This document shows positions 1 to 6,847 of a DNA stretch of 17,188 nt, in pieces. The position numbers were made by a program, and so were the translations under genes. The DNA lies in assembly GCA_900551715.1 (NCBI GenBank), contig URXG01000056.1, forward strand, positions 1-17,188. Reading direction: 5' to 3'. The stretch comes from an uncultured Blautia sp. (GTDB taxonomy: Bacteria > Bacillota > Clostridia > Lachnospirales > Lachnospiraceae). How positions within the stretch are numbered: position 1 is the first letter of the stretch; every line of letters begins with the position of its first letter. The notes below the pieces were generated by a model that made no database searches, was not told the origin of the DNA, and worked only from the letters and a program-made list of their open reading frames with translations.

Positions 1-121
1 GTAGCGTATTGTTTACAATCGCCAAAGCATACACAATGAAGCAGTAAGAAGTATCTGCAAGGACTTCAATTTCTCGATGTGTTTGAGTATATTTAAACAT
101 ATTTTGAGTGGCAGAATTAAT

Positions 122-790
122 ATGTCTTTTATCAGTGTATTTGATGTTATGGGGCCTAATATGATCGGTCCCTCCAGCTCTCATACTGCCGGTGCCGCAC
201 GCATTGGTTTTCTTGCTCAGAAAATGCTGAATGGGCCTTTATGCCGGGTAGATTTTACTCTTTACGGTTCTTTTGCCAGAACCTACAAAGGTCATGGTAC
301 AGACCGGGCTTTACTTGGTGGTATCATGGGATTCGGTACAGATGATATGCGCATTCGTAATTCTTTTAAAATTGCCCGGGAAAAAGGTCTGGAATTTCAT
401 TTTATTCCCAATGAAACGGAATCCGACGTGCACCCTAACACCGTAGATATCCACATGGTGAATTCCAGAGGACAGGAAATGACCGTACGTGGTGAATCTC
501 TGGGAGGCGGTAAAGTCCGTATTGCCGAGATCAATCATGTACAGGTAGATTTCTCCGGTGAATACAGTGCAGTGATCGTTATCCATCAGGATAAGCCAGG
601 GGTTGCCGCCTATATCACCAAATGCTTAAGTGATCGCAACGTAAACATCGCATTTATGCGCCTTTTCCGGGAATCTAAAGGAGAAATTGCCTACACAATT
701 GTAGAATCTGACGGCAGACTTCCGGAAGACATCGGCGAAACTATACGTCTGAATAAAAATATTCACGACGTCATGATCGTTCAGATGTAA
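122..790 (+). CDS. sdaAB: L-serine dehydratase, iron-sulfur-dependent, beta subunit
   Basis: Beta subunit of the oxygen-sensitive [4Fe-4S] L-serine dehydratase, which deaminates L-serine to pyruvate and ammonia in the cytoplasm. The N-terminal half carries the family signature GPSSSHTAGA near residues 17-26. The C-terminal third (from about residue 148, starting FSGEYSAVIVIHQDKPG) is an ACT-like regulatory domain. The length of 222 aa is normal for a split beta subunit. I chose the ATG at 122 because family members start with M-x-F-x-x-x-FDVxGP; an in-frame ATG at 77 would add 15 atypical residues. Neither start has a convincing ribosome site, although AAGGA lies 13 nt before the ATG at 77. 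The alpha subunit follows 20 nt downstream, so the two are surely co-transcribed. Function is very confident, the start less so. Confidence 0.93.
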   Translation: MSFISVFDVMGPNMIGPSSSHTAGAARIGFLAQKMLNGPLCRVDFTLYGSFARTYKGHGTDRALLGGIMGFGTDDMRIRNSFKIAREKGLEFHFIPNETESDVHPNTVDIHMVNSRGQEMTVRGESLGGGKVRIAEINHVQVDFSGEYSAVIVIHQDKPGVAAYITKCLSDRNVNIAFMRLFRESKGEIAYTIVESDGRLPEDIGETIRLNKNIHDVMIVQM

Positions 791-810
791 ATGAAAGGAG
801 AATTTGAATC

Positions 811-1680
811 ATGGATTTTAAAAATGCAAAAGAACTTCTGGATCTGTGTGCCAAAGAACACCTTTCTATTTCTGAAGTCATGAAAACAAGAGAGATCCAG
901 CTTGCTGAAACAACGGAAGATATTGTAGATACAAAAATGGACCGGGTATTTTCTATCATGAAAAAAGCAGCTTTCTCTCCCCTGGAAAATCCTGTAAAGT
1001 CTATGGGAGGTCTTATTGGCGGAGAATCTCAGAAACTGAACCGCCATCTTCTGTCAGGCAATGGGATGTGCGGTGAACTTCTGGAAAAAGCCATCACTTA
1101 TGCAATGGCAACACTGGAAACCAATGCTTCTATGGGACTGATCGTTGCATCTCCTACAGCCGGTTCTGCTGGCATTGTTCCAGGACTTCTCCTGGCTCTT
1201 CAGAAAGTATATGATCTGACAGATGACCAGATCAAACAGGCTCTTTTTAATGCAGGTGCCATCGGTTATCTGGCTATGCGAAATGCCACTGTAGCTGGTG
1301 CTGTAGGAGGATGTCAGGCTGAAACCGGAATTGCCGCTGCCATGGCTGCTTCTGCCGCTGTGGAACTTATGGGAGGCACACCTTTGCAGTGTACTTATGC
1401 AGCATCTACTGTTCTTATGAACATGCTTGGACTTGTCTGTGACCCTGTAGGCGGCCTTGTAGAATATCCATGTCAGAACCGTAATGCCGCCGGTGTAGCC
1501 AACGCTCTGGTCGCTGCTGAAATGTCTCTGGCAGGTATTACACAGCTGATCCCACTGGATGAAATGATCGCCACTATGTATACTGTTGGCAAAAAACTTC
1601 CAGCTGAACTCAGGGAAACGGCTCTGGGTGGATGTGCTACTACCCCTTCTGCATGTGAGGCATGTCACATGTGTGGCTGA
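811..1680 (+). CDS. sdaAA: L-serine dehydratase, iron-sulfur-dependent, alpha subunit
   Basis: Catalytic alpha subunit of the Fe-S L-serine dehydratase, partner of the beta subunit just upstream. Three cysteines fit the cluster ligands known from the single-chain Legionella enzyme (C343, C385, C396): here C168 (GGCQAE), C210 (LVCDPVGG) and C221 (YPCQNRN), with identical spacings of 42 and 11 residues. The glycine-rich ASPTAGSAGIVPG segment (113-125) and the Cys-rich C-terminus (ALGGCATTPSACEACHMCG) are also typical. At 289 aa it is full length. The start is fixed by AAAGGAG at 794-800, 10 nt before the ATG. A strong hairpin terminator lies about 50 nt after the stop, so the unit ends here. 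Confidence 0.95.
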   Translation: MDFKNAKELLDLCAKEHLSISEVMKTREIQLAETTEDIVDTKMDRVFSIMKKAAFSPLENPVKSMGGLIGGESQKLNRHLLSGNGMCGELLEKAITYAMATLETNASMGLIVASPTAGSAGIVPGLLLALQKVYDLTDDQIKQALFNAGAIGYLAMRNATVAGAVGGCQAETGIAAAMAASAAVELMGGTPLQCTYAASTVLMNMLGLVCDPVGGLVEYPCQNRNAAGVANALVAAEMSLAGITQLIPLDEMIATMYTVGKKLPAELRETALGGCATTPSACEACHMCG

Positions 1681-1729
1681 TTTGTTTTACAGGAACTGGT
1701 CAAAACAATTTATTTATTATATAAAATAA

Positions 1730-1779
1730 CGGGTATGTTTTCAGCTTTTCAAAAACTGAAAATCCATACCCGCTTTTTT
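1730..1779. terminator. Rho-independent terminator after sdaAA
   Basis: CGGGTATG plus TTTTCAG (1730-1744) pairs with CTGAAAA and CATACCCG (1756-1772), with a two-base bulge on the 3' arm and an A/T-rich loop. Six T follow on the + strand (1774-1779). The opposite strand also leaves the stem into an A/T-rich tract, so it may also stop the minus-strand gene that ends at 1825. Confidence 0.9.
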
Positions 1780-1824
1780 ACTGGCAATATTTTTTAGTGA
1801 TCTTTCCTGTAAGTTTATGACAAA

Positions 1825-2844
1825 TTATTTGCTTTCTTCAGTGGTATCTGTTGTTGTAGCACTGTCATTTTCTGTACTGTCTGACGCATCTTTGCTGTCA
1901 TCTTTTGAAGACTCTTCTTTTGTATCCTCTGGTTTCTCCGGTGCACCGGAATTCATAACAACAACTACTGTTGCATTTCCGTCTGCATCCAGTGTAACTT
2001 TGATCACATCACCAACCTGGATATCACTGAAAGCAATGGACTCTGTTTTCATTTCAGGAGCCTGACCATCTTCTGGTTTCTCATCTCCTGCCGTTTTACT
2101 CTCATCATCTTTTGTATCTTCTGTATCTGTTGTCTCATCTGTACTGTCATCGGATTTTTCATCAGTGCTGTCTGCATCTGCGTCATCTTTACTGTCATCA
2201 GCTTTCTCATTGGAACTGTCTGCATCATCCTTGTTGTCATCGGCTTTCTCGTCTTTGGCATCTGCTGGTGCTTCCTCTGGTTTCTCCGGTGCTGCTTCTT
2301 TTTCGTAAGTAGTATCATCTGTTACTGTAATTGTCTGTGAATCCCCTGTCAGATCCAGCATGGAAGGAGCTTCTCCGTTATCATCTGCGGCATCCTTCTT
2401 GTCAGTCTCATCTGTACTGTCGTCAGTTTTTTCATCAGTGCTGTCCGCATCTGTGTCATCCTTACTGTCGTCAGCTTTCTCATCGGAACTATCTGCATCA
2501 TCTTTGCTGCCATCAGTTTCTTCGTCTTTGGCATCTGAATCTGCATCCTTATTTTCATCTTCCGGTTTTTCGCCATCTCCAGTTTTCTGGTCTCCTCCTG
2601 GCTGCTGTCCTTCTTTTGGAGTTCCTACATCAATCGTAATGCTGTCCTCGCCAACCTCTGTTACCTCGCCATAAACTTCATCAGAAGCAGTCTCGTCTGT
2701 TGAAGTATCAGCTGTTTCAGTATCTTTTGTGTCTGCTGCTGCCTCAGTAGCAGTTGCTGTATCTTTTTCTGCTGCATAGGCTACATTCATAGAGGTAAGT
2801 GCAAGTGTCAGTCCAAGTACCATTGCTGCATATTTACGTTTCAT
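1825..2844 (-). CDS. Secreted acidic repeat protein with a split DUF5666-like beta domain
   Basis: A 339-aa exported protein. Residues 1-24 form a signal peptide (basic MKRK, hydrophobic AAMVLGLTLALTSM, AYA cleavage motif at 22-24) with no lipobox cysteine. The mature part is dominated by Asp, Glu, Lys, Ser and Thr. Three short stretches look folded: EVYGEVTEVGEDSITIDVG (56-74), SQTITVTDDTTYEKE (169-183) and SIAFSDIQVGDVIKVTLDADG (269-289). Read in order without the acidic parts they resemble the small beta-barrel of DUF5666-type proteins; that is inference. The two acidic insertions hold near-identical 44-residue repeats (104-147 and 195-238). The ribosome site AGAAAGGA precedes the ATG. There are no cysteines, no sortase motif and no membrane anchor. 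It lies just past the terminator of the ABC exporter operon; the acidic tracts could bind metal or cationic ligands, but the function is unknown. Confidence 0.85.
   Translation of the reverse strand: MKRKYAAMVLGLTLALTSMNVAYAAEKDTATATEAAADTKDTETADTSTDETASDEVYGEVTEVGEDSITIDVGTPKEGQQPGGDQKTGDGEKPEDENKDADSDAKDEETDGSKDDADSSDEKADDSKDDTDADSTDEKTDDSTDETDKKDAADDNGEAPSMLDLTGDSQTITVTDDTTYEKEAAPEKPEEAPADAKDEKADDNKDDADSSNEKADDSKDDADADSTDEKSDDSTDETTDTEDTKDDESKTAGDEKPEDGQAPEMKTESIAFSDIQVGDVIKVTLDADGNATVVVVMNSGAPEKPEDTKEESSKDDSKDASDSTENDSATTTDTTEESK
2131..2262 (-). repeat. Direct repeat unit 2 in the acidic secreted protein
   Basis: Encodes residues 195-238 (DAKDEKADDNK to DDSTDET), the second copy of the 132-bp unit. 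Most differences from unit 1 are silent or conservative, which points to a duplication followed by drift or gene conversion rather than chance low complexity. Confidence 0.85.
2404..2535 (-). repeat. Direct repeat unit 1 in the acidic secreted protein
   Basis: Encodes residues 104-147 (DAKDEETDGSK to DDSTDET). It aligns without gaps to 2131-2262, with 37 of 44 residues identical and about 88% of bases identical by hand count. The two units are 273 bp apart, start to start. Such repeats can contract or expand by recombination. Confidence 0.85.
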
Positions 2845-2913
2845 TGTTGATCATATCCTTTCTTCTATCTTAACTTTTCTGTTGTCTTTTTGTATCTCTG
2901 TTGCTTACAGGTG

Positions 2914-2948
2914 ATAATATAATGAAAAACTGTGTCACTTCTGTGACA
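2914..2948 (-). promoter_or_regulatory. Candidate promoter and operator-like palindrome of the acidic protein gene
   Basis: A perfect interrupted palindrome, TGTCAC-N4-GTGACA, sits at 2933-2948, upstream of the gene starting at 2844. On the minus strand it is followed by an A/T-rich -10-like stretch (TATATTAT, about 2914-2921). The palindrome would overlap the -35 region, where a repressor or activator dimer could bind. No well-spaced -35/-10 pair can be fixed, so the promoter itself is uncertain. Confidence 0.35.
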
Positions 2949-2992
2949 GAAAAAAGGAGATAGTGTGAAACAACTTTAACCAAAACTTAAAG

Positions 2993-3054
2993 AAAAATCT
3001 CCTGTTGCAAAGACAGGAGACTCTCCGCCAGGACTTGCAAACAGCAGAGTCCTG
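2993..3054 (-). terminator. Double hairpin terminator of the ABC exporter operon
   Basis: After the permease stop at 3064 the minus strand forms two successive hairpins. CAGGACT/AGTCCTG (3029-3035 with 3048-3054) comes first, then TCTCCTGT/ACAGGAGA (2998-3005 with 3013-3020), directly followed by five T on the minus strand. The second is a classic Rho-independent terminator; it separates the operon from the acidic protein gene. Confidence 0.88.
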
Positions 3055-3063
3055 ATTCTTATT

Positions 3064-4296
3064 TTAGTTTCTTCTTAATGCCTCAATAGGGCTCAGCTTC
3101 GCAGCCTTCTTTGCAGGATAGATTCCGAAGAAAACACCTACTGCACAGGAAAATAAAGTAGCTGCCAGAATAACTGTCAGACTGATTCCCGGTGCAATAG
3201 TCATTCCCATGCTTCCACTCATAACACTGCAAATTCCATATGCTGCGATAATTCCCAGTATAATACCAATCAATCCTCCAAGAACTGTCAGGATTGCTGC
3301 CTCCGCAAGAAACTGCAACATAATAGAAGAAGTTTTGGCTCCAAGAGATTTGCGGATGCCGATTTCTCTGGTACGTTCTGTTACAGATACCAGCATAATG
3401 TTCATAACACCAATCCCCCCTACCAGAAGCGAAATTCCTGCAACAAAAGAAATAAATGCAGTCACCATACTTAACATCTGGTTCATAGACTGAAGTACAT
3501 CCTGAAAACTCTGTACCTGGAAATAATCATCCCCGGCACACTGATGACGTTTTTCCAGAAGATGTACCACCTGGTCTGCCACAGCCTGAGAATCCAGAGA
3601 TTTGTTTCCCTGTACAGTCAAAGAATAAAATTCATCTGTAATTCCAACCAGATCTTCCATGGAAGAATAAGGAACATTCACCGTAACAGGCATCCCATCA
3701 TAAGTGTAACTTACAAAAGTTCCATTCTCTTTCTGGGTAGTCACACCGATGATGTGAAAACTTTTTGAAGAATCATAGCAAGTAATGTCCAGACTCATTC
3801 CAACCACATCATCAGTTCCAAAAAGCCGCTTTGCGTCAGAATCAGAAATCACGCAGACATTCTTGGATTCCTCAACCTCTTTTTCACCAAAATAACTACC
3901 ATACTTCATATCAGAATTATTAAGCATTTTGGCATCAGGACCTTCTCCTGTAAGCATAATATTGAAATTCCCCTTACCTGTCACAGTCTCTCCGTCATAA
4001 CTTTCGGAAACACTAACACCTTCTACTGTATCCAGTTCCCGGATAGCCTGCACATCATCTGCTGTAATATATTCTGACTCTGTCATGGCATCTGTACTGA
4101 CATTAATGTACACCTGACCTCCACCAATGCCATCGATTTCACTGTTCATCTGGTTCTTGGTTCCCTCTCCAATAGAGACAATGGCAATCACCGATGCAAT
4201 ACCGATAATAATACCCAGCATGGTGAGGAAAGAACGTCCCTTGTTTGCCCGGATATTCTGGACTGCCATCTTTATGTATTCATATAATCCACTCAT
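3064..4296 (-). CDS. MacB-type ABC transporter permease (FtsX-like)
   Basis: Membrane subunit of a MacAB-like export system. The order is that of the family: one N-terminal membrane helix (about 23-43, FLTMLGIIIGIASVIAIVSIG), a large extracytoplasmic MacB_PCD-type domain (about 45-275), then three C-terminal helices (about 283-305, 333-357, 372-396). TEREIG-like coupling sequence (ERTREIGIRKSLGA) and the terminal SPIEALRRN are typical of FtsX permeases that bind the MacB ATPase. At 410 aa it is a stand-alone permease, as in Gram-positives, where ATPase and permease are separate chains. Its ATG overlaps the adaptor stop (TGATG at 4294-4298), indicating translational coupling. The substrate (peptide, antibiotic or lipoprotein) cannot be told from the sequence. 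Confidence 0.92.
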   Translation of the reverse strand: MSGLYEYIKMAVQNIRANKGRSFLTMLGIIIGIASVIAIVSIGEGTKNQMNSEIDGIGGGQVYINVSTDAMTESEYITADDVQAIRELDTVEGVSVSESYDGETVTGKGNFNIMLTGEGPDAKMLNNSDMKYGSYFGEKEVEESKNVCVISDSDAKRLFGTDDVVGMSLDITCYDSSKSFHIIGVTTQKENGTFVSYTYDGMPVTVNVPYSSMEDLVGITDEFYSLTVQGNKSLDSQAVADQVVHLLEKRHQCAGDDYFQVQSFQDVLQSMNQMLSMVTAFISFVAGISLLVGGIGVMNIMLVSVTERTREIGIRKSLGAKTSSIMLQFLAEAAILTVLGGLIGIILGIIAAYGICSVMSGSMGMTIAPGISLTVILAATLFSCAVGVFFGIYPAKKAAKLSPIEALRRN

Positions 4297-6110
4297 CAGG
4301 CACCTTCTTCTGCCGGAACATTCTCACCACTTTCTGATACAATGCTTCCATCTGTTCCATCCTGACCACCTACAGCCTCTGCCTGCATTCCTTCTTCCAG
4401 AGTTCCCAGATCACGAATCACCTGATCTCCTTCTGAAAGTCCCTCTGTGATTTCTACATAATCATCAGAACTGATACCTGTTATAATATCTTTTCTGGTA
4501 ATTACACCATTATCCAGAACATAACAGAATGATCCGGTCTTTCCGATATTGACTACCTCAGAAGGAAGTATCACAACATTATCTGCCTCTTCTGCGTGAA
4601 TAATCACCTTAGCATCAACTCCGATAAAAACATCCTCGTCAGGATTCATGATTCTGATGTCTGCTGCGATCAGAGAAGCTCCTTTTTCATTCTGTGTGGC
4701 AACATGACTGACTTTGGTTACCTTGCCTTCGTAAGTTTTGCCTGCAAGAGTAATATCTGCCGACTGCCCTTCCTGAACCTTGTCATAGTCATACTTGGAA
4801 ATATTCACTGTAACATCTACTTTATCTGTATTCTGAAGAGTAAACAGTTCTGCTCCCAGCGCAGTAGTGGAACCTTCCACTACCGATACTTTGGTAATAA
4901 CTCCGTTAAAATCAGCGGAAATACCTTTCTTTGCCGCATTTACCAGTTCTTTTGCCGACATCTGGTCAAGTTCTGCCAGATTGTTAGTAATCTCCATTTT
5001 TTCTTTTTCTTCTTTTGTAACAGCTCCCGGATCAGCCTCTGCAGTAGCCTGTTGTGTGGAAAGCTCTGACTGAAGTTCTGCCAGGTCGTTGCTTGCCTGT
5101 TCCAGTTTACTTTCCAGTGCAGTAGTATCTGCCGTCACTGTAGAAGTATCTGTAGTAGCCTGATCTGTTGTACTTATTCTGGTTCCATCTGACAGAAGAT
5201 CCGCAGAAGCATTCGAAGAACTATCCGTATAATCGGACATTACAGGAGCTTCCGGTTTCTGGGATTTATAGTCATCATAAGCTGCTTTCGCTGCCTGGTA
5301 TGCAATCTGTGCATCATTTCTTGCCTGATCCGCTTCACTTAATGCCTCTGCATTTTCATCACTCCGGTCTGCAGACCATGTCTGGAATGCCATCTGGTAA
5401 GCAGTTTCTGCCTGATTGTAAACTGTCTGTGCCTGATTGGCAGCGGAGCTTAACTGATTCAGCTGATTCTGATAAGCAGGAAGTGTTTCTTTCTGATATT
5501 TGGAAACAGCATCATTATATGCTTTCTGGATTGCCTTTTGCTGTGCTTCCTTAGCTTTTTGTGCAGTCTGCTGCTGTCTGGCCGCCTCTGCTGCCGCCTG
5601 AGCCTGTGCATTGGCATTTGCCTGAGAGATCTGGGCTTTCAGACTGGCTATGTAACTTTCCTGGGCTGCCACCTGCTGTTTCAGACTGGCTGCATTCCCT
5701 TTGGCATCCTGTTGTTTCTTAACTGCCTCATCTGATTTATTCACAGTATTTTTCATATCCAGTTCACCGGATTTCAGGTTCAGATCTGCTTTCTTTTCTT
5801 CTCTTTTCAGATCTTTCTGATCAAACTCTATCAGTTTGGTACCTGCTTTGACAATGTCACCTTCTTTAAAGTCCACGGAATCTACTTTTGCATTTACCGG
5901 AGAAAAATATGTCTTTTCTTCCTCACTGGCTACCGTTCCGCTGACTTCTACTGTCTGCTGTACATCGCCTCTGGAAGCCGCCACTACCTCTACCTGAGAC
6001 AGCGTTTCTTCTCCCTGGTTCATGCCTGTATAGATTTTTACTCCACCGGCTGCCACTGCTACTGTCACAACCCCTATTATCAGTTTCTTCCTGGATTTCT
6101 TTTTTTTCAT
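4296..6110 (-). CDS. HlyD/MacA-type membrane-fusion (adaptor) protein
   Basis: Adaptor subunit of the MacAB-like exporter. One N-terminal membrane anchor (about 9-27, KLIIGVVTVAVAAGGV) follows a very basic start (MKKKKSRKK). A first biotinyl-lipoyl half (about 41-97, with SGTVASEE and DIVKAGTKLIEFD) precedes a long Ala/Gln-rich coiled coil (about 100-285). A Ser/Thr/Asp-rich stretch (about 292-330), a second coil (331-390), the other lipoyl half (GISADFNGVITKVSVVEGS, 396-414) and beta-barrel/membrane-proximal domains to about 580 come after. The tail is Gly/Asp/Glu-rich. At 604 aa it is clearly longer than usual MacA-like adaptors (roughly 370-450 aa), owing to the coiled-coil part. The ATG overlaps the ATPase stop (ATGA at 6107-6110), and AGGAG lies just upstream within the ATPase end. 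Confidence 0.92.
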   Translation of the reverse strand: MKKKKSRKKLIIGVVTVAVAAGGVKIYTGMNQGEETLSQVEVVAASRGDVQQTVEVSGTVASEEEKTYFSPVNAKVDSVDFKEGDIVKAGTKLIEFDQKDLKREEKKADLNLKSGELDMKNTVNKSDEAVKKQQDAKGNAASLKQQVAAQESYIASLKAQISQANANAQAQAAAEAARQQQTAQKAKEAQQKAIQKAYNDAVSKYQKETLPAYQNQLNQLSSAANQAQTVYNQAETAYQMAFQTWSADRSDENAEALSEADQARNDAQIAYQAAKAAYDDYKSQKPEAPVMSDYTDSSSNASADLLSDGTRISTTDQATTDTSTVTADTTALESKLEQASNDLAELQSELSTQQATAEADPGAVTKEEKEKMEITNNLAELDQMSAKELVNAAKKGISADFNGVITKVSVVEGSTTALGAELFTLQNTDKVDVTVNISKYDYDKVQEGQSADITLAGKTYEGKVTKVSHVATQNEKGASLIAADIRIMNPDEDVFIGVDAKVIIHAEEADNVVILPSEVVNIGKTGSFCYVLDNGVITRKDIITGISSDDYVEITEGLSEGDQVIRDLGTLEEGMQAEAVGGQDGTDGSIVSESGENVPAEEGA

Positions 6111-6820
6111 GCTATCTCCTTCTGGTCGAAATCAGGATTAATAGTATCGGATTCAATCTTTCCATCCATGATTCTTACGACCCTTCTTGCCTGAGCTGCA
6201 ATTCCATTATCATGAGTGATCAGAATTACAGTCCTGCCTGTTTTATGCATTTTTTGGAGAATTTCAAGGATCTCCCTGCTGGATGCAGAATCCAGATTTC
6301 CTGTAGGTTCATCCGCCAGGATCACCGGAGGCTGTGCTGCAATAGCTCTTGCGATAGCCACCCTCTGCTGCTGCCCACCTGACATTTCGCTTGGTTTATG
6401 ATTCATACGTTTCTCCAGACCTACCAGTTTCAAAGAATCTATTGCCAGCTGATGTCTGGTCTTGCGGTCAATCCCACGATAAATCAGTGGCAGTTCTACA
6501 TTTTCAATGGCATTCAGATTAGCGATCAGGTTAAATCCCTGAAAGATAAATCCAATCTCTCTATTCCTTACTTCTGATAATTCATTGTCCGACATTTCAG
6601 ACACATCTATTCCATTGAGATAATATCTTCCAGAAGTAGGCACATCCAGGCAGCCCAGCATGTTCATGAAAGTGGACTTACCTGAACCTGACTGTCCGAT
6701 AATAGCCACCAGTTCTCCTTTTTTGATTTCCAGACTTACATGATCCAGCGCTCTTACTTCGTTTTCCCCCGGATTATAGATCTTACACAGATCTTCTACT
6801 TTAATCAGTGTTTCTTCCAT
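6107..6820 (-). CDS. MacB/LolD-type ABC transporter ATP-binding protein
   Basis: Cytoplasmic ATPase that powers the adjoining permease. Walker A GQSGSGKS is at 42-49, the Q-loop at Q94, the signature SGGQQQR at 147-153, Walker B VILADE at 166-171 with D-loop EPTGNLDS, and the switch histidine at H203 (ITHD). EPTGNLD and IGFIFQGFNLI are hallmarks of the MacB/LolD/FtsE group. At 237 aa it is full length. The ATG is preceded by AAGAAGGG with a good distance. It starts only 27 nt after the stop of the M18 aminopeptidase on the same strand, with no terminator or clear promoter between, so it probably shares that transcript. The adaptor and permease follow with overlapping starts. Confidence 0.95.
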   Translation of the reverse strand: MEETLIKVEDLCKIYNPGENEVRALDHVSLEIKKGELVAIIGQSGSGKSTFMNMLGCLDVPTSGRYYLNGIDVSEMSDNELSEVRNREIGFIFQGFNLIANLNAIENVELPLIYRGIDRKTRHQLAIDSLKLVGLEKRMNHKPSEMSGGQQQRVAIARAIAAQPPVILADEPTGNLDSASSREILEILQKMHKTGRTVILITHDNGIAAQARRVVRIMDGKIESDTINPDFDQKEIA

Positions 6821-6847
6821 TTAAAGATCCCTTCTTAATAATTTGTT

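Noticed and set aside
1..47. Possible C-terminus of an upstream gene
   Set aside because: All three forward frames hit a stop by position 47 and none gives a recognisable tail; too short to call.
77..121. N-terminal extension of sdaAB from an ATG at 77
   Set aside because: The 15 extra residues are atypical; family members begin right before FDVxGP, which matches ATG 122. AAGGA before 77 is 13 nt away, so it is only weak support.
2112..2674. Several Ser/Cys/His/Leu-rich + strand ORFs opposite the acidic protein
   Set aside because: They are mirror frames of the repeat-rich coding sequence on the minus strand, with biased composition and no ribosome sites.
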